Positions 57,931-64,000 of a stretch of DNA of 64,000 nt are shown in pieces. Below the pieces are notes generated by a model. The model ran no database searches and was not told the origin of the DNA. It saw nothing but the letters and a program-made list of their open reading frames with translations. The DNA is taken from assembly GCA_038230395.1 (NCBI GenBank), contig JBBRNI010000001.1, positions 222,429-286,428 of the forward strand, written 5' to 3'. The DNA comes from JBDSWU01 sp038230395 (lineage in GTDB: Bacteria > Patescibacteriota > Saccharimonadia > Saccharimonadales > UBA4665). Position 1 is the first letter of the stretch, and the number at the start of each line of letters is the position of its first letter. Made by a program: the position numbers and the translations under genes.

Positions 57931-59025
57931 ATGGCTCGTAAACCACGCGTAATTGCTCTGGTGCCAGCGCACAACGAAGAAGATATAATCAAAGATACAA
58001 TTACTTCTTTGATGGCTCAAACATACCCCTTCGCATATGTACTTATTATCACTGATAATTGCACGGACAATACGATCCGTATAGTAAAACGTCTACAGCA
58101 AAAGTACGGTTCAGATAAACTTCGATTGCTCAAAACGGAAGCCAATACGCATAAAAAAGCTGGCGCGTTAAACCAAGGATTTGAAGCTACTCGCAAAAGT
58201 CGCCCAGATTATATATTTGGTATGGACGCGGATACAATCATTGACTCACGTATGGTAGAAGAGGCTATCAATCAATTTAAGCTAGAGCCTCGAACGGCAG
58301 GTATCTGTTCGGCATACAGGACGTTGCCGCTTAAGCCCAACGCCAGCCATTGGGAACGCTTTCTATGGCGTCTTCAGAACATCGAATTTGGTCTTGCGAA
58401 TGCATGGCGTGTCGAAAATTATAAAAGTGCCAGAGTTCTGCCTGGGGTATCTGTGATGTTTCGATCTAAGGCCCTTGGAGAGGTTTATAAATTACACAGA
58501 GGTACTGTCTGGGCAACCGATAGCCTAGTGGAAGATTATAGGCTAACCCTCGAATTAAAAGATCTGGAATGGGACGTTAAATCATCAGTTCGTATGATTT
58601 CTTGGTCAGATGTGCCATTGCGTCTCGCTGGCAAAGGCGGATTATTCGACCAAAGACAGCGCTGGTACAGCGGTACTGTGGATGAGTTACGACAGCGTGG
58701 CCTTAAAAAGCATTCACGATACGAGGTATTCACCATAGCGTTATTATCCCTTAACTTTATGATGCGCCTGCTTTTACTAACTGCTTATTTAACCATTCTT
58801 GCAACAGGCCACAGCTTGCAATTACTATCATTCTTTTTACTACTCCCTATCGTTGCGGCAACGATACAATACCATCGGTGGATTACCTACACTGACCAAC
58901 GCGATAAGTGGCAGGGTCTTATGACTTTGCTACTGTTCCCAAACGAACTATACGCAATATTTAGAGAATTTATTTATTTATATGCGATTTGGCTTAGTTA
59001 TAGACGACCGAATCGGGCCTGGTAG
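57931..59025 (+). CDS. Processive GT2 glycosyltransferase (PgaC/cellulose-synthase-like)
   Basis: A 364-residue protein. GT2 motifs: ALVPAHNEEDIIKDTITSLM, IITDNCTDNT, GMDADTIIDS (D-x-D), ATDSLVEDYRLTLEL (the E-D acid motif) and QRQRWYSG (Q-x-x-R-W), which together mark processive polysaccharide synthases. Two or three C-terminal helices (MMRLLLLTAYLTILATG). I take the ATG at 57931 behind AGAGGAAAG; the frame opens earlier, at 57892. The neighbouring deacetylase suggests a poly-N-acetylglucosamine-like product, while GH6/GH16 neighbours would allow a glucan. Confidence 0.82.
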   Translation: MARKPRVIALVPAHNEEDIIKDTITSLMAQTYPFAYVLIITDNCTDNTIRIVKRLQQKYGSDKLRLLKTEANTHKKAGALNQGFEATRKSRPDYIFGMDADTIIDSRMVEEAINQFKLEPRTAGICSAYRTLPLKPNASHWERFLWRLQNIEFGLANAWRVENYKSARVLPGVSVMFRSKALGEVYKLHRGTVWATDSLVEDYRLTLELKDLEWDVKSSVRMISWSDVPLRLAGKGGLFDQRQRWYSGTVDELRQRGLKKHSRYEVFTIALLSLNFMMRLLLLTAYLTILATGHSLQLLSFFLLLPIVAATIQYHRWITYTDQRDKWQGLMTLLLFPNELYAIFREFIYLYAIWLSYRRPNRAW

Positions 59026-59057
59026 CCCTTTAATGAAGAAAGATCAAGGAAAATAGT

Positions 59058-59279
59058 ATGTATACACCTCTCTCAACTCCCGTTTTTAGCACTACGTTGC
59101 CGATCGCTAGTGTCAATTTGTCACTCCACACATTCTTTGGGGTTACTTGGCACATATTGTTGCCATACACCTTATTTGGTGCTGTTCTAATGATATATTG
59201 CCAAACAAAGCTAATACGTGGTCAGAGAGCTCTGAAAAGAGCGAACAAAGACATCGATGCGCTCGCTTCTACCAACTAA
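59058..59279 (+). CDS. Small membrane protein after the GT2 synthase
   Basis: A 73-residue protein with one clear membrane helix (GVTWHILLPYTLFGAVLMIY) and a basic cytoplasmic tail (KLIRGQRALKRANKD). AAGGA stands before the ATG. It starts 32 nt after the GT2 stop, so is probably cotranscribed. It might be a small accessory subunit of the synthase, like PgaD; this is inference from position and topology. Confidence 0.5.
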   Translation: MYTPLSTPVFSTTLPIASVNLSLHTFFGVTWHILLPYTLFGAVLMIYCQTKLIRGQRALKRANKDIDALASTN

Positions 59280-59340
59280 TTCTGGCTCGCGAACTTGTCC
59301 TCTTAGCCTCACTGTTGTGACACTCACGGCGTGCGCAGTA

Positions 59341-60384
59341 TCACTTTATTTTTAATGTTCCGATGTACGGGTAGTAGCGTATTGAACGGATGCCTAGTGA
59401 CGACGGCAATGCGGCGTCGTTTACGCCATTACCGGGAAAGTGCGCGGTGTCCAAGCCACCCCAGCTCCCACCGATTGCTAAGTTCGCGATAAGATAAAAA
59501 GGCTGATCAAACGGCCAGGTAGTATAGTCCGCACCAGATTTACGTGTGTAGGTGTAATACTGCTGATCATTCACCTCAAAAGTGAGGCTAGTGGGTGTCC
59601 AAAGGAGCGAATATTTATTAAAGTTGTCGCTGCTATCAGTCACATGCACAACACCATTTGACCCAGTACCGTCAGCCCTCAGACTAAGGTCGGAAAGAGT
59701 GTGCGCGACACCATAGACTGAATCTGGCTGGAAGCCAACAGACTCTAGAATATCGATCTCACCACCATTTCTATATCTCAAGGCATTGTCGTTAGGGCTT
59801 TTTTGGGCGTATATGTCGTTCGCAGGCAGTAACCATACTGCTGGCCATGTACCGACTCCTTTGGGGAGTTTAGCGTTAATGTCAATCCGACCATATTGAA
59901 ACGTTTGCTTGCCTTGAGTTTCAATTCGAGCTGAGCCATACTTATATCCTTCTGGCTCGGATTGTCGGTTAGCAATCAATTGTAATACTCCGTTAGCAAT
60001 TCGGATGTTGGAAGGGTTGCCGGTATAATATTGCTGCTCGTTATTACTGTTTTCAGCTGGGCCTACGAGAGTATTCCAATAACGTGAATCTAATGTAGTA
60101 GCTTTACTGTGTTCAAAGTCTTGTGACCATGATGGTTTAGTTCCGAAAAGGGGATTATTTTGACTAGGATATACAACTGTACGCTGAACTGCACTGGTTT
60201 GAGCAGCTACTACTGAAGTTTGTAAGCTGCTGCTATTGTCTGTGGATTGCAATAAGTGAAAATGTACTACGACAATTCCACTCATCACGCTAAGGATTCC
60301 GTAAGTGCTTCCACGAAGTAACAATCTATATTTCATGTTCAATCGTTTCTGACGGCCACGTAGGTGTAGAAAATTACCATTCAT
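59341..60384 (-). CDS. Secreted GH16 beta-glucanase (laminarinase-like)
   Basis: A 347-residue protein. An N-terminal signal anchor (YGILSVMSGIVVVHFHLL) is followed by a linker. The GH16 domain starts near SWSQDFE, with FQYGRIDINAKLPKGVGTWP and the catalytic GGEIDILES (E-x-D-x-x-E). WPFDQPFYLIANLAIGGSWG is the family's C-terminal strand. It should cut beta-1,3 or mixed beta-1,3/1,4 glucans outside the cell. It has a near-consensus promoter and is leaderless. Confidence 0.9.
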   Translation of the reverse strand: MNGNFLHLRGRQKRLNMKYRLLLRGSTYGILSVMSGIVVVHFHLLQSTDNSSSLQTSVVAAQTSAVQRTVVYPSQNNPLFGTKPSWSQDFEHSKATTLDSRYWNTLVGPAENSNNEQQYYTGNPSNIRIANGVLQLIANRQSEPEGYKYGSARIETQGKQTFQYGRIDINAKLPKGVGTWPAVWLLPANDIYAQKSPNDNALRYRNGGEIDILESVGFQPDSVYGVAHTLSDLSLRADGTGSNGVVHVTDSSDNFNKYSLLWTPTSLTFEVNDQQYYTYTRKSGADYTTWPFDQPFYLIANLAIGGSWGGLDTAHFPGNGVNDAALPSSLGIRSIRYYPYIGTLKIK

Positions 60385-60390
60385 GATAGT

Positions 60391-60419
60391 ATTATAGTAT
60401 ATATTATGATGTATGTCAA
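60391..60419 (-). promoter_or_regulatory. Consensus promoter of the GH16 gene
   Basis: On the minus strand: TTGACA, 17-bp spacer, TATAAT, both hexamers perfect, 6 nt to the ATG. The strongest promoter seen in the window. Confidence 0.8.
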
Positions 60420-60436
60420 TTATACATACAATTTTA

Positions 60437-60466
60437 TTGCTGTGGCGTAAATATTACTGTTAGAAT
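60437..60466 (+). promoter_or_regulatory. Promoter of the GH6 gene
   Basis: TTGCTG, 18-bp spacer, TAGAAT with TG before it, as in the promoter at 14873-14901. Confidence 0.55.
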
Positions 60467-60473
60467 ATATTTA

Positions 60474-60494
60474 ATGATCGAAAATAACATATGA
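60474..60494 (+). CDS. Six-codon leaderless mini-ORF coupled to GH6
   Basis: ATG at 60474 is 7 nt after the -10; the ORF reads MIENNI and its TGA overlaps the GH6 ATG (ATGA). A ribosome could load on the leaderless AUG and reinitiate on GH6, which has no Shine-Dalgarno. Confidence 0.4.
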   Translation: MIENNI

Positions 60495-61696
60495 AGTTAA
60501 CAAAAAAGGCTGTACCGTACTACCAGCATGGGCGAGTGCTTAAGCCTAATAGCCATCGCCAATATTTACGCCTCAAAGAAACCGCTGCAGCGGCTTTAGT
60601 ATGCACCGTTATTCTATCTTTTGTTTCTACATTTTCTACATTCAACAAAGGAGGCCAGTTGAAACAACCCAATAATTCGCCCTCAGCTGTGTCATCTCAG
60701 GGTAAAATCGGCGTGTCACGTCCCGTAAGCTTTTCAGTAATCGCGACGGATCTAGCCGAGTCAAAAGCAGTCACCGGATCTACCACAAAAAGTCAAGCAA
60801 ACCCACTCGCCCAAATACCGCCAAAGCCAATATGGGTTACCAAACTTCTATTTACCGATCCTGCAAATACTGCTGCACAATATATTTCGTCTAATCCAAA
60901 TGTAGATGGTAACGTTTACATCGCGAGAATGGCAAAAATTCCAGTGGCGCAATGGTTTGGAGACTGGAACTCAAATATAAAAGATGATGTTAACTCCTAT
61001 GTTTCAGCTGCAGCTTCAGTAGGAAAAGTGCCAATTGTCGTGGTCTATAATATCCCCAATCGTGATTGTGGAGGCTATTCTGTCGGTGGAGCCAATGGTC
61101 TCGCTAGCTATACCGAATGGGTAAATCGTGTGGCTGAAGGAATCGGTGGACGAACAGCTGTCGTAGTAGTTGAGCCTGATGCGTTAAGCGCTCTTGATTG
61201 TCTTCCTGTTGCGCAGCAGCAAGAACGCATACAATCAATAGCGCAAGCAGTAACAATTCTTAAAGCCCAAGCGCTAACCTCGGTATATATAGATTCCGGC
61301 ACAGCTGTGTGGCAACCCGCAAAAACAATGGCCTCAAGATTGGAATCTGCAAATATCGGGGCCGCAGACGGCTTTAGCTTGAACATATCATACTTTGCTC
61401 CCACAGCTCAGAGTCGTGCATATGGTGATCAACTATCGAGTCTTATTGGATTCAAACATTACATCATCGATACCTCGCGAAATGGCGGAAACAATACAGT
61501 GACAGGTATGCAATGTAATCCCCCTTTCGCATCTTTCGGTGATATGCCAACTACAATAACAAATAATCCATTAAATGACGCGCTTTTATGGATAAAAATA
61601 CCCTGGGAGTCCGATGGAGAATGTAATGGTAGCCCTGGCCCTGGACAAGAGTATTGGTCTTATGCAATACAGCTAGCAAAAAATGCAGGCTGGTAA
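60491..61696 (+). CDS. Secreted GH6 cellulase (endoglucanase/cellobiohydrolase)
   Basis: A 401-residue GH6 enzyme. N-terminal signal anchor near residues 32-52 (AAAALVCTVILSFVSTFSTF). The catalytic domain begins around residue 115 (KPIWVTKLLF). IPVVVYN-like PIVVVYNIPNRDCGGYSVGG holds the first catalytic Asp region, and AVVVVEPDALSALDCLP the second (Asp in E-P-D). LNISYFAP, IIDTSRNGG and LLWIKIPWESDGECNGSPGP follow, all GH6 hallmarks. It hydrolyses beta-1,4-glucan outside the cell. Divergent from the GH16 gene. Confidence 0.92.
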   Translation: MKLTKKAVPYYQHGRVLKPNSHRQYLRLKETAAAALVCTVILSFVSTFSTFNKGGQLKQPNNSPSAVSSQGKIGVSRPVSFSVIATDLAESKAVTGSTTKSQANPLAQIPPKPIWVTKLLFTDPANTAAQYISSNPNVDGNVYIARMAKIPVAQWFGDWNSNIKDDVNSYVSAAASVGKVPIVVVYNIPNRDCGGYSVGGANGLASYTEWVNRVAEGIGGRTAVVVVEPDALSALDCLPVAQQQERIQSIAQAVTILKAQALTSVYIDSGTAVWQPAKTMASRLESANIGAADGFSLNISYFAPTAQSRAYGDQLSSLIGFKHYIIDTSRNGGNNTVTGMQCNPPFASFGDMPTTITNNPLNDALLWIKIPWESDGECNGSPGPGQEYWSYAIQLAKNAGW

Positions 61697-61721
61697 AAAT
61701 AGAAATAATATAGAATATTTA

Positions 61722-61740
61722 CAAAGCCTCAGCGGCTTTG
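61722..61740. terminator. Possible weak hairpin after GH6
   Basis: CAAAGCC-TCAGC-GGCTTTG, a 7-bp stem, 26 nt after the GH6 stop. No T tract on the plus strand, so termination is doubtful. Confidence 0.3.
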
Positions 61741-61831
61741 AGTATGCTAGTGTTGATACGAGTGTCCTATATGTTTAGTGGGTGGACCGTTAAAGCTTTA
61801 CGATTATTAAGAAACATGATATCAATGTTTT

Positions 61832-62164
61832 ATGACAAACCTAACGGAACCAGAATACATAACGATGCATCAGCATTTGTATGATTTGTTCGATCACACT
61901 GTATCTCAGACTCAAGGAATGCCATTCGAAAATCTTGCCCAGGACTGGCCTACAGATGCTTATAGGTTATTGGACTACCTTATTGTGACAGCCATGTTTA
62001 ATTCCGACTTAAGCAGCATTACATCTACAAACCCTACTATGTAGACAGATGTCAAAGCTGCCATGGCCTGTTTTGCAGAACGTGACCCTGACAACATAAT
62101 TCGGGACGATGATATCAAGCCCAAGGATGTTGTTCTTTCGGTATTCAAAAAACCAAGATTCTAG
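61832..62164 (+). pseudogene. Small hypothetical gene interrupted by an in-frame TAG
   Basis: The frame starts MTNLTEPEYITMHQHLYDLF (TATCAA lies 6 nt before the ATG) and runs to TAG at 62042-62044 (70 aa). Directly in frame it goes on with TDVKAAMACFAERDPDNIIR to a second TAG at 62162-62164, protein-like throughout. So it was probably a 110-residue gene with a CAG-to-TAG change. Function not recognised; helical, soluble, acidic. Confidence 0.5.
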
Positions 62165-62265
62165 AGTAATCTTCGTGGTCAGAAAATAGAACCAACAGTA
62201 GTGGCAATATTTCGAGTAGGTCCCACTAACTAGCCATTTAAAAAAGTAAAAACATTATGCTCAAT

Positions 62266-62295
62266 TTGCGCAGTTCAAGAAAGGGAATGTATAAT
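62266..62295 (+). promoter_or_regulatory. Promoter of a small decayed ORF
   Basis: TTGCGC, 18-bp spacer, TATAAT, 9 nt before an ATG at 62305. Confidence 0.5.
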
Positions 62296-62304
62296 CAATG
62301 CGCA

Positions 62305-62460
62305 ATGACCATTTTCACTGTATTTACAAAAACTGAAAATGATATGTTTGTCCATATATTACGTTTAAACACTCACCGTGACATAGCAAACTTTCAGTAA
62401 CTGGCGCATGGGCGATACAGAGTTCCTGCAGCGTGTGCAGCTACAAGTAATAGAAGTTTA
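62305..62460 (+). pseudogene. Small ORF with probable frameshift
   Basis: The ATG at 62305 opens a 31-codon frame (MTIFTVFTKTENDMFVHILR...) that stops at 62398-62400. If one T of the TTT at 62393-62395 is skipped, the +1 frame continues FSNWRMGDTEFLQRVQLQV to a TAA at 62459-62461. A 51-residue protein was probably encoded. It may instead be a genuine 31-residue peptide. The rest of the gap 62165-62544 holds only this promoter and that of the next gene. Confidence 0.35.
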
Positions 62461-62508
62461 ACGTTATTAGGTTACTCAGCCACTTCGCTGCTACGGCCTA
62501 ATCTACTC

Positions 62509-62537
62509 TTGGTGAATGATAAAAATGGCTGTATCAT
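62509..62537 (+). promoter_or_regulatory. Promoter of the hydrolase-like gene
   Basis: TTGGTG, 17-bp spacer, TATCAT, 7 nt before the ATG at 62545. Confidence 0.5.
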
Positions 62538-62544
62538 TACCTGA

Positions 62545-63531
62545 ATGGAAAAACTGTTGGCGACTCCTGTTGCTGAGACGATCACGAAGGTTATTGAATC
62601 TACATCTTTAGCTAAGTCAGTAGGGCTGTTCGGCGCCGTCATCATCAGCGGCGGTATTGGTCTGGATCTGCTGTCCCAACATATGCTGTGGGAGAAGGGA
62701 TCGACGGAAATCACCTCAGCCGAAGATGACGAGGCGACAACTGATCATCGGCGATGGCTAGCACTGCCTGGGCTCGGCCGACAGTCCGGACATTTCATCG
62801 GCGAGCAGACTAAGGGTCTGCTACCGGGTGTTTTTGACTATGCGAATTATGCTAGTCGCGGCATATCAAGTAAAGCGGTGGGTACCGCTCTGGCAGCGTA
62901 TTATGACCGGCATTATTCTGCTGATTCTAACTTAATGCGCCAAAATGTGATAGTACACAGTATGGGCTTACCGACCTTTTTAATGGGGGTTGAGTGGTGC
63001 ATCAACCATGGCATTACGGTGCCACCGGTTGAAACGCTATTAGCATTCAGCTCTCCACTGCACGCAAAACACACTTTCATGGAAGAACGCATAAGACTGA
63101 TGACTCGTATCCCCTATCCAGGTGGGGCGCTGAGTAAACTGGGAGTCGAATTCTATCAGCGCTTTGAGCGTGAAAAGTTCCGACTATCTGCATTGGGTCA
63201 CTCGGCACTAGGAGCTCTCAAAGTTTCATATCGGGAATGTCCTCCGGCGCTTTGGTCAAGTCAGGTACGCACAATTGCCCATAGAAACAGTTATCATCCC
63301 AACCAGTTTGCAGATGTCATTACCCCTGAAACAGCAATATTTCACTACGGTGATATGCAAGATCGGACCGTCGATATCGGGTCAGCTCGATCTGGTTTGT
63401 TAGACTTTGCCGCTTCGTATGGCACTCGCCTAAACGTTGTAGATGTACCAGGTGACGGCCATGCTAATATTGCAGGACCTAGAACTTTGCAGCATTTACG
63501 TAGTTTGTTTGTCCGCAGTCGAGTGGAGTGA
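62545..63531 (+). CDS. Alpha/beta hydrolase-like protein
   Basis: A 328-residue protein, weakly alpha/beta-hydrolase-like. WLALPGLGRQSGHFIGEQTK would be the oxyanion region, VIVHSMGLPTFLMGVEWC the nucleophile elbow (H-S-M-G instead of G-x-S-x-G), and VPGDGHANIAGP a late His region similar in layout to GGHGNIHDE of the 17.4 kb protein. One weak hydrophobic stretch (VGLFGAVIISGGIGLDLL) near the N-terminus may anchor it. No partner gene in the vicinity; substrate unknown. Confidence 0.5.
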   Translation: MEKLLATPVAETITKVIESTSLAKSVGLFGAVIISGGIGLDLLSQHMLWEKGSTEITSAEDDEATTDHRRWLALPGLGRQSGHFIGEQTKGLLPGVFDYANYASRGISSKAVGTALAAYYDRHYSADSNLMRQNVIVHSMGLPTFLMGVEWCINHGITVPPVETLLAFSSPLHAKHTFMEERIRLMTRIPYPGGALSKLGVEFYQRFEREKFRLSALGHSALGALKVSYRECPPALWSSQVRTIAHRNSYHPNQFADVITPETAIFHYGDMQDRTVDIGSARSGLLDFAASYGTRLNVVDVPGDGHANIAGPRTLQHLRSLFVRSRVE

Positions 63532-63637
63532 TCGGTCTGCCGAAAGTCAGAGTATCGTTTTGATCAAAACAGAGCAGAACTACTTTGATAGGTATGTTTT
63601 AAGTTCTCATAGTATTCGAACGTCTCTATAGTGACCT

Positions 63638-64000
63638 TTAGTGTGGCGTATAAATCCAAGCATATGCATAACTGAGAGAATTAGTATCGTCTATATCTTT
63701 AGCGGTTAATGCTGCGAATTTCTGCTGGGCCGACAATGGATCGTACAATGCTCGGTACATTAGCAGGTAATCTTTGAAAACGGTTGGCTCATTGCCACTA
63801 AGTTCGTTTGAAAGTCCTGTTAAAGGTGCCGGTAAAGCAGTTATATGGGTTAGGTAAAAGTAGTTACTTGCCGGCGAGAGCGGTATGAGCTGAATACCCA
63901 GTTTGGCCTCGGGCGTGGCATTAAAGAATGTGGCGTAATCGAGCTTACTACTCCACACTAGCGGGACTATGGAGTGGGTATACTCAGGTTGAGTAGTTAT
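63638..64000 (-). CDS. C-terminal part of a GH81-like endo-beta-1,3-glucanase (5' end outside window)
   Basis: The frame is open from the window edge to a stop at 63638-63640 (120 codons). HSIVPLVWSSKLDYATFFNA and EAKLGIQLIPLSPASNYFYL resemble the end of GH81 catalytic domains (T-L-V-W-G-x-K-x-x-x-A-T-W-F, then G-I-Q-x-L-P-x-S-P). An internal GTG at 63958 is not a likely start, because the upstream residues fit the family. It would be a third secreted beta-glucanase next to GH16 and GH6. The catalytic residues lie outside the window. Confidence 0.6.
   Translation of the reverse strand: MTTQPEYTHSIVPLVWSSKLDYATFFNATPEAKLGIQLIPLSPASNYFYLTHITALPAPLTGLSNELSGNEPTVFKDYLLMYRALYDPLSAQQKFAALTAKDIDDTNSLSYAYAWIYTPH

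Noticed and set aside
6393..58916. Further TGGCAGGG octamers at 6393, 34647 and 58909 as possible att sites
   Set aside because: All three lie inside conserved core or well-formed coding sequence (crtE, tmk-thyX, GT2) and encode normal family residues; they show that the octamer alone is weak evidence.
19416..62164. Genome-wide reassignment of TAA/TAG to Gln to explain the in-frame stops
   Set aside because: Core genes such as rplK, rplL, dnaX and cysS end in TAA or TAG at the expected family length, so these codons are stops here.
1..64000. CRISPR arrays, insertion sequences and rRNA genes
   Set aside because: No regular repeat-spacer array, transposase-like protein, terminal inverted repeats or rRNA-like stretch could be found on reading both strands.

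Overview
The window looks like a chromosomal segment of a Candidatus Saccharibacteria (TM7, Patescibacteria/CPR) genome. The basis is my recognition of family-typical gene forms: an L1 with a long Lys/Glu/Ala-rich N-terminus, a thymidylate kinase fused to a double ThyX-like region, a DUF2156 (MprF-type) membrane protein, a tight dnaX/dnaB/ybaB/recR/nrnA/cysS core, and many short uncharacterised proteins. UGA, UAA and UAG all end core genes, so the standard code applies. No rRNA, CRISPR array, integrase, transposase or DNA-binding transcription factor was seen; NusG is the only transcription regulator recognised.

Layout. 1-3.9 kb (minus): alpha-glucan operon (GT4, GH57, GH15). 4.0-6.3 kb: alpha/beta hydrolase and a flavin disulfide reductase-like enzyme. 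6.3-12.1 kb (plus): a translationally coupled carotenoid operon crtE-crtB-crtI-crtYc-crtYd-crtEb plus a membrane protein, predicting a C50 carotenoid. 12.7-14.7 kb: pyrF, a pyrE-like gene and a hypothetical. 14.7-21.2 kb: accessory zone of unknown or broken genes ending at tRNA-Trp, with a repeated 52-bp element. 21.3-27 kb: L,D-transpeptidase, P-loop kinase, DUF45 peptidase, histidine kinase, GT2. 27-38.7 kb: secE, nusG, rplK, rplA, then MprF-like, dcd, tmk-thyX, two divergent attenuator-controlled unknown units, rplJ and rplL. 38.8-48.7 kb: phosphatase, lipid-head-group transferase and the dnaX-to-cysS block. 48.7-55.3 kb: AI-2E exporter family, two GT4s, hydrolase, VanY, CapA. 55.4-64 kb: tRNA-Gln and a secreted polysaccharide zone (deacetylase with three repeat modules, GT2 synthase, GH16, GH6, a GH81-like end), with decayed small genes at 61.8-62.5 kb.

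Gene expression. At least twenty genes have a -10 hexamer only 6-10 nt before the start codon, so the transcript would begin at or next to the AUG. Genes inside operons use ATGA, GTGA, TTGA or 8-11 nt overlaps, or Shine-Dalgarno sites. The most striking regulatory object is the 36.1-36.6 kb divergent intergenic region. Each strand has a strong promoter, a leaderless mini-ORF, and three mutually complementary segments that can form either an antiterminator or a terminator. This is classical ribosome-controlled attenuation in front of genes of unknown function.

Metabolic logic. The Dcd/ThyX/Tmk genes form consecutive steps from dCTP to dTDP. The crt operon covers prenyl chain formation to C50 pigment. 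The alpha-glucan enzymes suggest storage polysaccharide turnover. The exported GH6, GH16 and GH81-like enzymes suggest attack on beta-glucans (plant, fungal or algal walls), more than expected for a minimal epibiont.
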